Assembly: GCF_015354245.1 (NCBI RefSeq)
Contig: NZ_JADKYZ010000007.1
Location: 62,001-126,000 of the forward strand
Direction of reading: 5' to 3'
Length of the DNA stretch: 64,000 nt
Origin: Diaphorobacter caeni
GTDB taxonomy: Bacteria; Pseudomonadota; Gammaproteobacteria; Burkholderiales; Burkholderiaceae_C
Part shown: positions 8,153-17,386 of the stretch, piece after piece
Numbering within the stretch: the first letter of the stretch is position 1
Layout: each line of letters starts with the position of its first letter
Notes under the pieces: model-generated
Database searches by the model: none
What the model was told of the DNA's origin: nothing
The model's input: only the letters and a program-made list of their open reading frames with translations
Program-made: the position numbers and the translations under genes

Positions 8153-9550
8153 ATGACCATGACATTGAAATCTTCCCGATGGTTGACGGCCGCAGCGTTT
8201 GCGGTCGCCAGCATGCCGCTGTGGGCGGCCGATGCGCCTGCTGCCAACGTCAATCCGGAGGTCGAGCGAGGTCGCTATCTCGCCACTGCCGGTGACTGCG
8301 TGGCCTGCCATACCGCGCCAGGCGGTCAGTCCATGGCCGGTGGCCTGGCGCTGGCAAGCCCGCTGGGCTCGATCTACTCGACCAACATCACGCCGTCCAA
8401 GACCCACGGCATCGGCAACTACAGCCTGCAGCAGTTCAGTGACGCGCTCAGGCACGGCAAGCGCGCCGACGGTGCCAATCTGTACCCCGCCATGCCCTAC
8501 ACGGCCTACGCCAAGACGTCTGACGAAGACATCGCGGCCATGTATGCCTTCTTCATGCAGGGCGTGGCCGCGGTGGACACGGCACCGGCGCATCAGACAG
8601 CGCTTCCGTTTCCGTTCAACATCCGCCTGTCGATGAGCGCCTGGAACGCCATGTTCCATGATGCCAAGCCGTATCAGGCCGATGCATCGAAGCCGCCGCA
8701 GTGGAATCGTGGAGCCTACCTCTCGGAAGGTCTCGCGCATTGCACCACCTGCCACACGCCACGCACGGCCCTGATGGCGGAAGACCGCAAGCGCGGACTG
8801 TCGGGGGGCGATCTCGGTGGCTGGTACGCGCCCAACATCACGTCGCACGCCACGAGCGGCATCGGCAACTGGAGCCAGGCCGATCTGGTCGCCTATCTCA
8901 GCGGCCAGCCCGTGCCGGGCAAGGGCCCTGCGGCAGGGCCGATGGCGGAGGCCGTCGATCACAGTCTCAAGCATCTGACGCGCGAGGACCTCGAGGCCAT
9001 CGCCGTCTACATCAAGTCGGTGCCCGCCGTGGAATCCGCCGACATGAAGCAGGCGGCCGACAGCTTTGGACAGGCGAGGGATGATCTGGACAGCATTCGC
9101 GGGACGGAACTGCCCAGGGATTTTGACGCGATGACGGGTGCCCAGATCTACGACGGCTACTGCGCGAGCTGCCATCAGGCTCAAGGCCAGGGAAGCGACA
9201 AGGATGGCCTGCCCGCGCTGTTTCACAACACCTCGCTGGGGCATGCCAGCAGCAACAACCTGGTTCAGGTCATGCTGCACGGCATTCAGCGCGTGGACGC
9301 GGATACGGTGATGCCCGGCTTCGCGCACGAGCTGACCGACAAGCAGATCACCACGCTGGGCAATTACCTGCTGACAAGCTACGGCAATCCTGCGGCGAAG
9401 GTGACGCAGGACCAGGTCGCGCGACTGCGCAGCCCTGAACCCGAAGGCGGCGGCAAGCTGTTGCTTCTGGCGCGTCTGGGCATGGCGCTGGGCGTGATCG
9501 TGGTGGTGGCCATCGCGATCTGGCTGCTGCGTCGCAGGGCGCGTCGCTGA
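8153..9550 (+). CDS. Tri-haem cytochrome c subunit of the membrane-bound dehydrogenase
   Basis: A 465-residue protein with an N-terminal signal peptide (cleavage near ALWA-AD, about residue 26), three c-type haem motifs (CVACH at 49-53, CTTCH at 197-201, CASCH at 337-341) and a C-terminal membrane anchor (about 438-460) ending in arginines. This is the standard architecture of the cytochrome subunit that passes electrons from the GMC flavoprotein to ubiquinone. The Met at 8153 is preferred over longer frames because AGAGGGAAG lies just ahead and it yields a proper signal peptide. It starts 14 bases after the GMC stop, so the genes are co-transcribed. Confidence 0.9.
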   Translation: MTMTLKSSRWLTAAAFAVASMPLWAADAPAANVNPEVERGRYLATAGDCVACHTAPGGQSMAGGLALASPLGSIYSTNITPSKTHGIGNYSLQQFSDALRHGKRADGANLYPAMPYTAYAKTSDEDIAAMYAFFMQGVAAVDTAPAHQTALPFPFNIRLSMSAWNAMFHDAKPYQADASKPPQWNRGAYLSEGLAHCTTCHTPRTALMAEDRKRGLSGGDLGGWYAPNITSHATSGIGNWSQADLVAYLSGQPVPGKGPAAGPMAEAVDHSLKHLTREDLEAIAVYIKSVPAVESADMKQAADSFGQARDDLDSIRGTELPRDFDAMTGAQIYDGYCASCHQAQGQGSDKDGLPALFHNTSLGHASSNNLVQVMLHGIQRVDADTVMPGFAHELTDKQITTLGNYLLTSYGNPAAKVTQDQVARLRSPEPEGGGKLLLLARLGMALGVIVVVAIAIWLLRRRARR

Positions 9551-9600
9551 GGCCATGCGCGACCATGCATTGGCGATGCATGGTCATTGAACGTGTTTCG

Positions 9601-9628
9601 TTTGAAATGAGAATAGTTCTCATATAAT
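9601..9628 (+). promoter_or_regulatory. Promoter with overlapping Fur-type box for the haem operon
   Basis: A perfect palindrome ATGAGAA-TAG-TTCTCAT spans 9607-9623, resembling Fur-box half sites rich in GAGAAT/ATTCTC. It overlaps a perfect -10 hexamer TATAAT (9623-9628) with a TTTGAA -35-like hexamer 16 bases upstream (9601-9606). The arrangement suggests iron-dependent repression of hmuR and the genes behind it. Confidence 0.75.
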
Positions 9629-9748
9629 CGCAGCACACAGCCAGCAAACACGTACTTGTCGGTAGTGCGGAGGAATCTTCCGCACTACGCAAACGTACTT
9701 CAGAAGCCAGCTTTTCATTCGTTAGAACTGAACAAGAGGGCTTCTGGC

Positions 9749-12034
9749 ATGGCTTGCGCCATCACTCTGCATTTGCACGCGCGCTGCGCGTTTCATCCCC
9801 TGGCCTGGGCCTGCGCAAGTCTTTGCGCGGGGTTGGCATCTACGGCGGCGAGTGCCGCGTCTCTCGCGGAAGACTCGGGCGCTGCAGCCGTGCAGCAGGT
9901 CGCCGCGGCCGCACAGGCGGGTGCGCGCAAGGGCACTGGCACGCCCGCGCTGAAGGAGGTGGTCATCAGCGCATCGCGCGATGAGCAGGATCCGGATCTG
10001 CTGCCGATGTCGGTCGACGTGATCAACGCGCGGCAGATGGAAGAGGCGCAGATCACCGACATCCGTGAACTCACGGCCGACATTCCCAACGTGACCGTGC
10101 CGCGCACGCCCGCGCGGTTCTCGCTGGCGAGCGGCTCGACGGGGCGCGATCAGAACAGCGGCTTCAACATCCGCGGGCTCGAGGGCAACCGTGTGCTGAT
10201 GCTGGTGGACGGCGTGCGGCTGCCGCGCAGCTATGCGTTCTCGGCCAATGCGTTCGGGCGCGATTACCTCGACCTTGGGCTGATCGAACGCGTGGAGATT
10301 CTGCGTGGATCGACGCCCGCGCTGTATGGCTCGGACGGCATGGGCGGGCTGGTGAACTTCATCACCGTGCAGCCCGACGATCTGCTGAAAGATGGCAAGA
10401 CCATCGGCGGGCGCGTGAGCGCGGGCTATGACGGATCGGACAACGGCAAGCGCCTCGGAGCCACGCTCGCGGGCCGCTTGAATCCGCAATGGAGCTGGTT
10501 GATCTCCGCCGGACTGGGCCGTGGTCATGCGCTCGAGAACATGGGGGAGCGCGACGTCGTCGGCGCCACGCGCACCACGACCAACCCCGAATCGAACAAG
10601 AGCCAGTCGCTGCTGGGGCGTCTGGTCTACACGCCTTCGGCCGTGCAAAAGCATGTGTTCACGCTGGAACAGGTGGACAAGCACGCCGACTACAACCTGC
10701 TGTCGGCGCGCAGCGCCACGGTCACCGATTCGCGATCGACCACCGACATGGACCGCTGGCGCGCGACCTGGCAAGGGCGCTGGTCGCAGCTCGACACGGC
10801 CGTTGCCGACGAACTGCAGCTGATGGCGAGCTACCAGAAGTCCGATTCGCGCGAGTGGGTGAATGAGGTGCGCACCGCGCCGCTGGCCTATCGCGAACGC
10901 GACGTGACCTATGACGAGGGCGCGCTGCAGCTGCATGCGCAGGCGGGCAAGCTGCTGCGCTTTGGCGCGAATGCCGATGGCAAGATCACCTACGGCGTGG
11001 ACTACACGCGCAACAAGGTGACGAACGAGCAGAACGGCATCACGCCACCGGCCGGTGAGAGCTTCCCGCTCAAGCGCTTTCCGGACACGACCGAGACCTC
11101 CACCGCCGCTTTCGCGCAGGCCGATCTGCACTTCGGCGCATGGAGCATCACGCCGGGCCTGCGCGCCGAGCACTACAAGCTCGACGCGAGCCAGAACGGC
11201 TTTGCCCCCACGGTCGCGAACAACTCCGACTCGGCGATCTCGCCCAAGCTTGGCGTGATGTTCCACGCAAGCGACGACTGGAGCGTCTACGGCAACTACG
11301 CAGCGGGCTTTCGCGCGCCGAACGCGGGGCAGGTGAACGCGTTCTTCGAGAACCCGCTGGCTTACTACCGCAGCATCCCCAATCCCGATCTCAAGCCCGA
11401 GAAGAGCCAGACCTTCGAGCTTGGCGTGCGTGGCCGCGTGAACGGACTGCGCCTGGATGCGGCGGCCTTCACCGGACGCTACAAGGACTTCATCCAGGAC
11501 CAGGTGCAGATCTCGGGCGAGTATGGCAATCCGAACAACTGGGCGACCTTCCAGTCGGTCAACCTCGACCGCGTGCGCATCAGCGGTTTCGAAGTCAAGG
11601 GCGAGTACGACTGGGGCCGCGTCGCGGGCGGTCAACTGATCACCAATGCGGCCTACGGCTACACCGATGGCAAGGACCTGAACACCCATCAGGCGCTCGA
11701 CACCATCTCGCCCCAGCAGCTGGTGCTGGGCGTGCGCTACGAGCGCAAGGAATTCGGCGTGCGCCTGACGGCGTCGCACTGGTCGGGCAAGAAGGCCAAG
11801 GACACCACGGCGGGCGACAAGGCCTGGCTGAGCCCGTCGGCCACGGTGCTGGACCTCTCGGCGCAGTGGCGCATACAGCCTGACCTGCGGCTGAACGTGG
11901 GCGTCTACAACCTCACCGACAAGAAGTACTGGCGCTGGTCCGACGTACGCAACCTCACGGCCAGCTCCACGATCGCCGACGCCTACAGCCAGCCCGGACG
12001 CCATGTGCGCGTCTCCATGGTCAAAGATTTCTGA
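9749..12034 (+). CDS. hmuR: TonB-dependent outer-membrane haem receptor
   Basis: A 761-residue outer-membrane receptor. After a signal peptide (Ala-rich cleavage near SAAS) comes a TonB-box-like LKEVVISASRD, the plug domain (INARQMEEAQITDIRELTAD; NIRGLEGNRVLMLVDGVR) and a 22-strand-type barrel ending in Phe (VSMVKDF). The barrel contains the haem-receptor hallmarks FRAP (about residue 523) and NPDLKPEKS. The histidine usually found between FRAP and NPNL in haem receptors is not visible in that interval. The frame opens at 9656, but the start at 9749 has an AGAGGG ribosome-binding site 8 bases ahead. It heads the hmuRSTUV cluster behind a Fur-type box. Confidence 0.88.
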   Translation: MACAITLHLHARCAFHPLAWACASLCAGLASTAASAASLAEDSGAAAVQQVAAAAQAGARKGTGTPALKEVVISASRDEQDPDLLPMSVDVINARQMEEAQITDIRELTADIPNVTVPRTPARFSLASGSTGRDQNSGFNIRGLEGNRVLMLVDGVRLPRSYAFSANAFGRDYLDLGLIERVEILRGSTPALYGSDGMGGLVNFITVQPDDLLKDGKTIGGRVSAGYDGSDNGKRLGATLAGRLNPQWSWLISAGLGRGHALENMGERDVVGATRTTTNPESNKSQSLLGRLVYTPSAVQKHVFTLEQVDKHADYNLLSARSATVTDSRSTTDMDRWRATWQGRWSQLDTAVADELQLMASYQKSDSREWVNEVRTAPLAYRERDVTYDEGALQLHAQAGKLLRFGANADGKITYGVDYTRNKVTNEQNGITPPAGESFPLKRFPDTTETSTAAFAQADLHFGAWSITPGLRAEHYKLDASQNGFAPTVANNSDSAISPKLGVMFHASDDWSVYGNYAAGFRAPNAGQVNAFFENPLAYYRSIPNPDLKPEKSQTFELGVRGRVNGLRLDAAAFTGRYKDFIQDQVQISGEYGNPNNWATFQSVNLDRVRISGFEVKGEYDWGRVAGGQLITNAAYGYTDGKDLNTHQALDTISPQQLVLGVRYERKEFGVRLTASHWSGKKAKDTTAGDKAWLSPSATVLDLSAQWRIQPDLRLNVGVYNLTDKKYWRWSDVRNLTASSTIADAYSQPGRHVRVSMVKDF

Positions 12035-12066
12035 GCCGCCTTTCAAGCAACCAAGGATCCATCACG

Positions 12067-13173
12067 ATGAACGAGACACTTCAATCCAACGCCGCCGGCA
12101 TCCGCCAACGGTTCGCCGAAAAGCGCACGCAAGGCCTGCGCGCCAAGGACGCCGCAGAGGCCCTGCAACTGAGCGAAGGCGCGGTGGTCGCGGCCCATCA
12201 GGGCGAGCACGCCGAGCCGCTCAAGGCCACGGCGTTGCGCGGCGAATGGCTGGACATTCTGAAGGCGCTCGAAGCCTGCGGCACGGTGATGGCGCTCACG
12301 CGCAACGAGTCCACCGTGCACGAGAAGGACGGCGTCTACCAGCAACTCTCCGCCACCGGCCCCATCGGCATTGCCCTGTCGCGCGAGATCGATCTGCGTC
12401 TGTTCTTCATGCACTGGCGGGCCGGGTTTGCCGTGACGGAAAGCGCGGCCCGCGCCGACAAGCCCGCGATGCGCAGTCTGCAGTTCTACGACCATCACGG
12501 CGTGGCCGTGCACAAGGTCTACGCCCGCGAGGCCACGGACATGCAGGCGTGGGATGCGCTGATCGAACGCTTTGCAAGCGCTGCAGATGGCAACGTGGAG
12601 TTCGATGCGCCCAAGCCGCGCAAGCCCGTGCCGCCCGATGCCGACATCGACGTGGCCGGTCTGCGCGACGCCTGGGCCGCGATGAAGGACACGCACGAGT
12701 TCTTCGAAATGCTGCGCCGCTTTGGCGCGGAGCGCCAGCAGGCGCTGCGGCTGACGCAGGGCGCGTTCACCGAGGCGCTGGCCGAGGACAGCGTGACGCG
12801 GCTTCTGAGCGATGCGGCAGAGAGCGGTCTGTCCATCATGGTGTTCGTGCCGAACCCCGGCTGCATCCAGATCCACACGGGCCCGGTGAGCAACATCCGC
12901 CCGCTCGATACGGCGAGCGGCGCGCGCTGGATCAACGTGCTCGACAAGGGCTTCAACCTGCATCTGCGCACCGACCTGATCGGCGCGACCTGGCTGGTGC
13001 GCAAGCCCACGGAGGACGGCATCGTCACCTCGGTGGAGGTGTTCGACCAAAGCGGTGATCTGATGGCCATGTTCTTTGGCGAACGCAAGCCGGGCATGCA
13101 TGAGCTCGAGGGCTGGCGCGAGCTGGTCGCGCGGCTGCCGCGCGCCGGTCAGCGCGAGGAGGTGGCCGCATGA
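12067..13173 (+). CDS. hmuS: Haemin-degrading factor / cytoplasmic haem-handling protein
   Basis: A 368-residue protein of the HmuS/ChuS/HemS family, built from two similar halves. The repeated units are visible: LRGEWLDILKALEACGTVMALTRNE and GPIGIALSREIDLRLFFMHW in the first half, and NIRPLDTASGARWINVLDKGFNLHLR in the second. These proteins bind haem in the cytoplasm and in some bacteria release iron from it. It lies 32 bases after hmuR and its stop overlaps the hmuT start (ATGA), so translation is probably coupled. Bordetella calls the equivalent gene bhuS. Confidence 0.9.
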   Translation: MNETLQSNAAGIRQRFAEKRTQGLRAKDAAEALQLSEGAVVAAHQGEHAEPLKATALRGEWLDILKALEACGTVMALTRNESTVHEKDGVYQQLSATGPIGIALSREIDLRLFFMHWRAGFAVTESAARADKPAMRSLQFYDHHGVAVHKVYAREATDMQAWDALIERFASAADGNVEFDAPKPRKPVPPDADIDVAGLRDAWAAMKDTHEFFEMLRRFGAERQQALRLTQGAFTEALAEDSVTRLLSDAAESGLSIMVFVPNPGCIQIHTGPVSNIRPLDTASGARWINVLDKGFNLHLRTDLIGATWLVRKPTEDGIVTSVEVFDQSGDLMAMFFGERKPGMHELEGWRELVARLPRAGQREEVAA

Positions 13174-14057
13174 GCGCCGCGCGCAATCCGGCGCGTCGCC
13201 GGAGTCTGCAATGGCTGGGCGCTGCCGGCATGGTGATGGCTGTGCCGGGCGCGTGGGCGCAGAACAAAAAAGGAGGGAGTGGAGGGCGCCTGATCTCGCT
13301 GAGCGGATCGCTCACCGAGATCGTCTATCTGCTGAATGCGCAGGACCAACTGGTGGCCTCCGATACGACCAGCCTGTTTCCCGAAGCGGCCACGCGCACG
13401 CCCAAGGTGGGCTACATGCGCCAGCTGTCTGCCGAAGGGGTGCTGTCGCTCAAGCCGGACGTGGTGATCGGCACGCAGGAGGCGGGGCCCGCCGTGGTGC
13501 TTGACCAGATCCGGCAGGCCGGCGTGCGCGTGGCGCTGACCCCGGTGCAGCACGACTGGAGCGAGGTGCAGACCAAGGTCCAGCTCGTGGGGCGCGAGAC
13601 CGGGCGCGAGTCGGATGCCAAGGCACTGATGGAGCGGCTGAACGCCGAATGGGCGAGTGTGCAGAGCACGGTCGCGGCGGCCAAGCGCAAGCCGCGCGCG
13701 CTGTTCATCCTGTCGCATGGCGGATCGCCGCAGGTGGCTGGGCGGGGCACGGGAGCGGATGCGTTGATCCGCTATGCGGGCGGCATCAACGCGGTCAGCG
13801 AATTCCAAGGCTATCGCGCGCTCACCGCCGAAGCCATGGCAAGCGCCGCGCCCGATGTGATCGTCAACACCACGCAGGGCATTGAAGCGCTGGGCGGTGA
13901 AGCGGCGTTCTGGAAGCGCCCGGAGCTCGCGCTCACGCCCGCGTTCGCGCGCAGGGCGCTGGTGAGCATCGAGGCCAACTTTCTGCTGGGCTTTGGCCCG
14001 CGTTTTCCGAGCGCGGTGAAGACCGCGCACGAGCGCATGCAGGCGCTGCTGGCCTGA
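13170..14057 (+). CDS. hmuT: Periplasmic haem-binding protein of the haem ABC transporter
   Basis: A 295-residue class III substrate-binding protein (TroA/BtuF fold). The N-terminus contains RRRSLQWLGAAGMVMAVPGAWAQ, a signal peptide with consecutive arginines that may be Tat-type. The mature protein opens with LISLSGSLTEIVYLL, characteristic of haem/cobalamin/siderophore binders, and has the family's long central helix and the SAAPDVIVNTTQG region. A candidate haem-ligating Tyr lies in KVGYMRQLS. The start overlaps the hmuS stop by 4 bases and the permease follows after 21 bases. Confidence 0.9.
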   Translation: MSAARNPARRRSLQWLGAAGMVMAVPGAWAQNKKGGSGGRLISLSGSLTEIVYLLNAQDQLVASDTTSLFPEAATRTPKVGYMRQLSAEGVLSLKPDVVIGTQEAGPAVVLDQIRQAGVRVALTPVQHDWSEVQTKVQLVGRETGRESDAKALMERLNAEWASVQSTVAAAKRKPRALFILSHGGSPQVAGRGTGADALIRYAGGINAVSEFQGYRALTAEAMASAAPDVIVNTTQGIEALGGEAAFWKRPELALTPAFARRALVSIEANFLLGFGPRFPSAVKTAHERMQALLA

Positions 14058-14078
14058 GCCACGACCATCGTTCACGAC

Positions 14079-15188
14079 ATGTCGAGTTTCATGAGTGATG
14101 TGACCTCTTCGCGGCCCCTGCCTTCATGGGATCTGCGTCGCATGCGAATGCCGAACGGCCGCCTCACGCGCCGCGCCACGCTGATGCTGGGCGCGGTGCT
14201 GCTGCTCGTGGCCGTGGTGGTGGGCAGCGCGAGCGGCGCCTACGGCATCTCCGGCGAGCGGCTTTTGACGCTGCTGTGGTCGGGCATGGTCGGCAACGTG
14301 CCGCCTGCGGCCGATCATCTGGTGTTCTTCAACATCCGGTTGCCGCGCCTGCTGATGGGCGTGGCGGCAGGCGCAGGACTGGGCATGGCGGGGGCGCTGC
14401 TGCAGGGGCTGTTTCGCAACCCATTGGCCGATCCGGGCCTCATCGGGGTGAGCAGCGGCGCGGCGCTGGCGGCGGGCATCACCATCGTGATGGGCGGCGT
14501 CTGGTTTCCAGAGCTGCCGCGCACGCTCGGCAGCTGGCCGCTGGTCTGCATGGCCTTCGGTGGTGGGCTGCTGGTGACCATGCTGGTCTACGCGCTCGGA
14601 CAGGTGCAGGGCGGCACGCGCATCGGCCTGATGCTGCTGGCGGGAATCGCAATCAACGCGCTCGCCGGGGCCGGTCTGGGGTTTCTGAGCTTCATCTCCA
14701 GCGACGAACAATTGCGCAATCTGCAGATGTGGCTGCTCGGCAGCCTCGGGGCGTCGCGCTGGTCGGCGGTGGTGCTGGTGTGCGCGGCGGTGGGCGTGAG
14801 CCTCGTGGCCGCGCAGCGTCTGGCGCAGCCGCTCAATGCCATCGCGCTTGGCGAGGCCCAGGCGCACCTGCTTGGCATCCGCGTGGAGCGCACCAAGCGG
14901 CTTGCGGTGCTGATCACGGCGCTGGCCGTGGGCGCGGTGACGGCGACGACGGGCATCATCGGGTTCATAGGATTGATCGCGCCGCACTGGGTGCGCATGG
15001 TGGCGGGGCCAGATCATCGCGTCGTGCTGCCGGGCTCCGCGCTGCTGGGTGCGACGTTGGTGGTGCTGGCCGATGCGGTTGCGCGCACCATCGTCAAACC
15101 GGCCGAGCTGCCGCTTGGCGTGCTCACCGCGTTCATCGGCGTGCCGCTGTTTCTGCTGATGCTCAGACAGTTCAGGAGCAAGGTATGA
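14079..15188 (+). CDS. hmuU: Haem ABC transporter permease (FecCD family)
   Basis: A 369-residue, multi-spanning permease of the BtuC/FecCD family. Family signatures include the NIRLPRLLMGVAAGAGLGMAG segment, NPLADPGLIGVSSGAALAAG, GFIGLIAPHWVRM and a C-terminal PLFLLMLRQFR. It forms the membrane channel for haem with HmuV. The N-terminus is uncertain: Met codons at 14079 and 14091 both lack a strong Shine-Dalgarno. The stop overlaps the hmuV start (GTATGA), indicating translational coupling. Confidence 0.92.
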   Translation: MSSFMSDVTSSRPLPSWDLRRMRMPNGRLTRRATLMLGAVLLLVAVVVGSASGAYGISGERLLTLLWSGMVGNVPPAADHLVFFNIRLPRLLMGVAAGAGLGMAGALLQGLFRNPLADPGLIGVSSGAALAAGITIVMGGVWFPELPRTLGSWPLVCMAFGGGLLVTMLVYALGQVQGGTRIGLMLLAGIAINALAGAGLGFLSFISSDEQLRNLQMWLLGSLGASRWSAVVLVCAAVGVSLVAAQRLAQPLNAIALGEAQAHLLGIRVERTKRLAVLITALAVGAVTATTGIIGFIGLIAPHWVRMVAGPDHRVVLPGSALLGATLVVLADAVARTIVKPAELPLGVLTAFIGVPLFLLMLRQFRSKV

Positions 15189-15985
15189 CTATGACGCAGG
15201 GCTTGATCGAATGCCGCGCGCTCGGCGTGGGCATCGCGCGCGGGCCGCGTCTGGCGACGGTGAACGCGCAGCTGCGACCGGGGCGCTTCACCGCGATCCT
15301 CGGTCCCAACGGCGCGGGCAAGTCGACGCTGCTGGCCACGCTGATCGGCGAGCGCGCGCCGCAGTCGGGCGAGGTGATGTTCGACGGAAAACCGGTGGCT
15401 CTGCACGCGCCCGAGCAGATCGCCCTGCGGCGCGCGGTGATGCCGCAGGACTGCGGCGTGGCGTTTGATTTCACCGCGCTCGAAGTGGTGGAGCTGGGGC
15501 GCTATCCGCATAGGCACCGCCCGAGCACCGACGAAGCCGGCATCGTGCGCAGCGCCATGCAGCGCACCGGCGTGGACCATCTCGCGCATCGCAGCATCAA
15601 CACGCTCTCGGGTGGCGAGCGCGCCCGCACGCATCTCGCACGCGCGCTGGCGCAAGTGTGGGAGCCGCCGCAGGATGCCGCCGCGCGCTGGATGCTGCTC
15701 GACGAGCCGACCGCCGCGCTCGACCTAGCCCACCAGCATCACAGCATGGCGCTGCTGCGCAGCCTTGCCGAGGAGCAGGGCATGGGCGTGGTTGCGGTGG
15801 TGCACGATGTGAATCTCGCCCTGCGCTACGCGCACGAGGTGCTGATCCTCGGCCACGGCGAATGCGTGGTCGGGCCGGTGCACGAGGTGCTGGTGCCCGA
15901 GCGCATCCATCAGGTCTGGGGCGTGCGATGCACTCAGGTGGCGGCGAGCGATGGTCTGCCGCAGTTTCTGTTCAGCGGGGAGTAG
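15185..15985 (+). CDS. hmuV: Haem ABC transporter ATP-binding protein
   Basis: A 266-residue ABC ATPase with Walker A GPNGAGKST, signature LSGGERAR, Walker B WMLLDEPTAALD and the switch histidine in VVHDVN. It is HmuV-type (haem import ATPase) by gene order. The start at 15185 overlaps the hmuU stop; an in-frame second Met two codons later is possible. It is the last gene of the haem operon and is convergent with the DUF4261 gene. Confidence 0.93.
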   Translation: MTMTQGLIECRALGVGIARGPRLATVNAQLRPGRFTAILGPNGAGKSTLLATLIGERAPQSGEVMFDGKPVALHAPEQIALRRAVMPQDCGVAFDFTALEVVELGRYPHRHRPSTDEAGIVRSAMQRTGVDHLAHRSINTLSGGERARTHLARALAQVWEPPQDAAARWMLLDEPTAALDLAHQHHSMALLRSLAEEQGMGVVAVVHDVNLALRYAHEVLILGHGECVVGPVHEVLVPERIHQVWGVRCTQVAASDGLPQFLFSGE

Positions 15986-15993
15986 GCTTCAGC

Positions 15994-16020
15994 GCGTGTT
16001 GACGACCTCATCGCGAGGCT
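15994..16020. repeat. Short intergenic repeat, copy 1
   Basis: The 12-mer GCGTGTTGACGA (15994-16005) followed by a small CCTC/GAGG hairpin and GGCT lies between the convergent hmuV and DUF4261 genes. The same 12-mer followed by a hairpin and GGCT recurs at 19222-19254, again between convergent genes. Confidence 0.4.
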
Positions 16021-16057
16021 GCGCCTGCAAGACCGAGTGGAGATCGCCAACGCGCTC

Positions 16058-16906
16058 TTAGCGATTGCCTGCTGCGTAGGGCTTGCCGGGGTCTGCGTCC
16101 AGTACCACTCGCTCCGGCTTCACCAGCGCGTCCTCGTGCTGGCAACGCCATTTGCTGCCTTTCTCGATGCCGGCCAGCGTGTGCCCGTCTTCGATCACGT
16201 CGCCGTTCTGGATCAGATAGACGGCGGAGTTGAAGACGAAGCGCGAGACTTCCGACGGATCGAGCTGGCGGAAATGGCATTGCACATCGGGTACGCCAAA
16301 AACGCTGCAGCCCACGCTGTCCATCAGCATGTCGCCCTCGTGGTTGCTGATGTTGAAGAAGCGCACGTTGAGCGTCCCGTAGTACACATAGCCATCCGCG
16401 TGGTTCTGGATATAGGTTGCGGGATTGAGCAGGCAGCGGGCGTTGGACTGGCTGATGGCCGTGACGCCGCCGTTTTCGATGATCACGTGCATGATCGCCT
16501 GAAGGATTTCGAGGCGATCCTCGACCTCCAGCCCACGACCCATGAACTCGGTCACCAGCACGCAGTGCGTGCTTTGCGCAATGGCTTTTTCTTTGTCGGG
16601 CCAGTCCCAGGTCTGCTGGATCGCTTCGGCATATTCATCGGGATCGACAGGCTTGTCGGCATGCAGGATCGCGATCTGGCTGGGCATGCTTTTCTTGTCG
16701 CCGTAGTCCACGCAATAGTCTTGCAGCGCGAACATGAGCGCCTTGCTGTCTGATCCGTTCGAGATCAAATGCACCTCTCCGAGATACTCTTCCAACGCTG
16801 CACGCAGCGTTTCTCCATCCAACTGCGGCGGCGCGGCGTAGAGCGCCTCGAACTGCCACATGTCGGGAGCGTTGCGCGGAGATGTCTCTGTCGATTCTTC
16901 AGTCAT
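16058..16906 (-). CDS. DUF4261 domain-containing protein
   Basis: A 282-residue soluble, acidic protein with no signal peptide or membrane segment. Its C-terminal half (GYVYYGTLNVRFFNISNHEGDMLMDSVG and DVQCHFRQLDPSEVSRFVF) matches my memory of the DUF4261 family, whose function is unknown. The N-terminal half contains a small alpha/beta segment (SQIAILHADKPVDPDEY). It is monocistronic between the haem operon and a DUF2798 gene, so context gives no functional clue. Confidence 0.7.
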   Translation of the reverse strand: MTEESTETSPRNAPDMWQFEALYAAPPQLDGETLRAALEEYLGEVHLISNGSDSKALMFALQDYCVDYGDKKSMPSQIAILHADKPVDPDEYAEAIQQTWDWPDKEKAIAQSTHCVLVTEFMGRGLEVEDRLEILQAIMHVIIENGGVTAISQSNARCLLNPATYIQNHADGYVYYGTLNVRFFNISNHEGDMLMDSVGCSVFGVPDVQCHFRQLDPSEVSRFVFNSAVYLIQNGDVIEDGHTLAGIEKGSKWRCQHEDALVKPERVVLDADPGKPYAAGNR

Positions 16907-16979
16907 GAAAGGCGTCTCAGGAGCTGGAATGGCGACAGGCTAGCACGACACTCTTCGAACCCGGTGTAGGAGCGGGCAA

Positions 16980-17258
16980 TCAGCCCAGATCGACCGTCGC
17001 CGCCACCAGCTTCATCACGAGCGGGCGAACGCCGAGCACGCAGAAAAAAGCCACGGGCATGGCCAGCAGGTAGGTCTGCAGCACGCGCTGCAGGTAACCG
17101 CTGCCGAGGCCGGAGTTCACGCCGACGATGACGGAGCACATCAGCAAGGCCATGATCGCGGACATGTAGAGGGCGAAGACGAATTGGGTGTACTTGCGGT
17201 GGATCTTGCGGCTGGCGGGGCGGGGCTGGGCAGTGTTTGCGGTATTGGATCGGGACAT
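16980..17258 (-). CDS. Small inner-membrane protein, DUF2798 type
   Basis: A 92-residue protein with a polar, basic N-terminus (about 25 residues) and two predicted membrane helices (about 28-50 and 64-83; the second contains LLAMPVAFFCVLGVRPLVMKLV). The length and the two-helix pattern ending in VRPLVxKLVA are typical of DUF2798 proteins, whose function is unknown. The start at 17258 is chosen over longer in-frame extensions because it gives the family N-terminus. It is divergent from a LysR gene with a T-N11-A operator in between and is therefore the probable regulatory target. Confidence 0.75.
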   Translation of the reverse strand: MSRSNTANTAQPRPASRKIHRKYTQFVFALYMSAIMALLMCSVIVGVNSGLGSGYLQRVLQTYLLAMPVAFFCVLGVRPLVMKLVAATVDLG

Positions 17259-17369
17259 GAAAAAAGGCACGGGGTTCGCCGACCTGCGGCGAATCTGGTG
17301 GAAATGGAACGGTCCTGAACTGTAGCCACGATGCGGCGCTGGCGGTAGACCTGCGGAGCTTGACAGACC

Positions 17370-17386
17370 CGTAAGCAAAACTTACG
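17370..17386. promoter_or_regulatory. LysR-type operator (T-N11-A) between the DUF2798 and LysR genes
   Basis: A perfect inverted repeat CGTAAG-CAAAA-CTTACG contains the T-N11-A pattern typical of LysR regulators (T17372, A17384). It lies in the 155-bp divergent region just upstream of the LysR gene. A TTGACA hexamer overlaps it at 17360-17365, so binding could control both directions. Confidence 0.75.
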
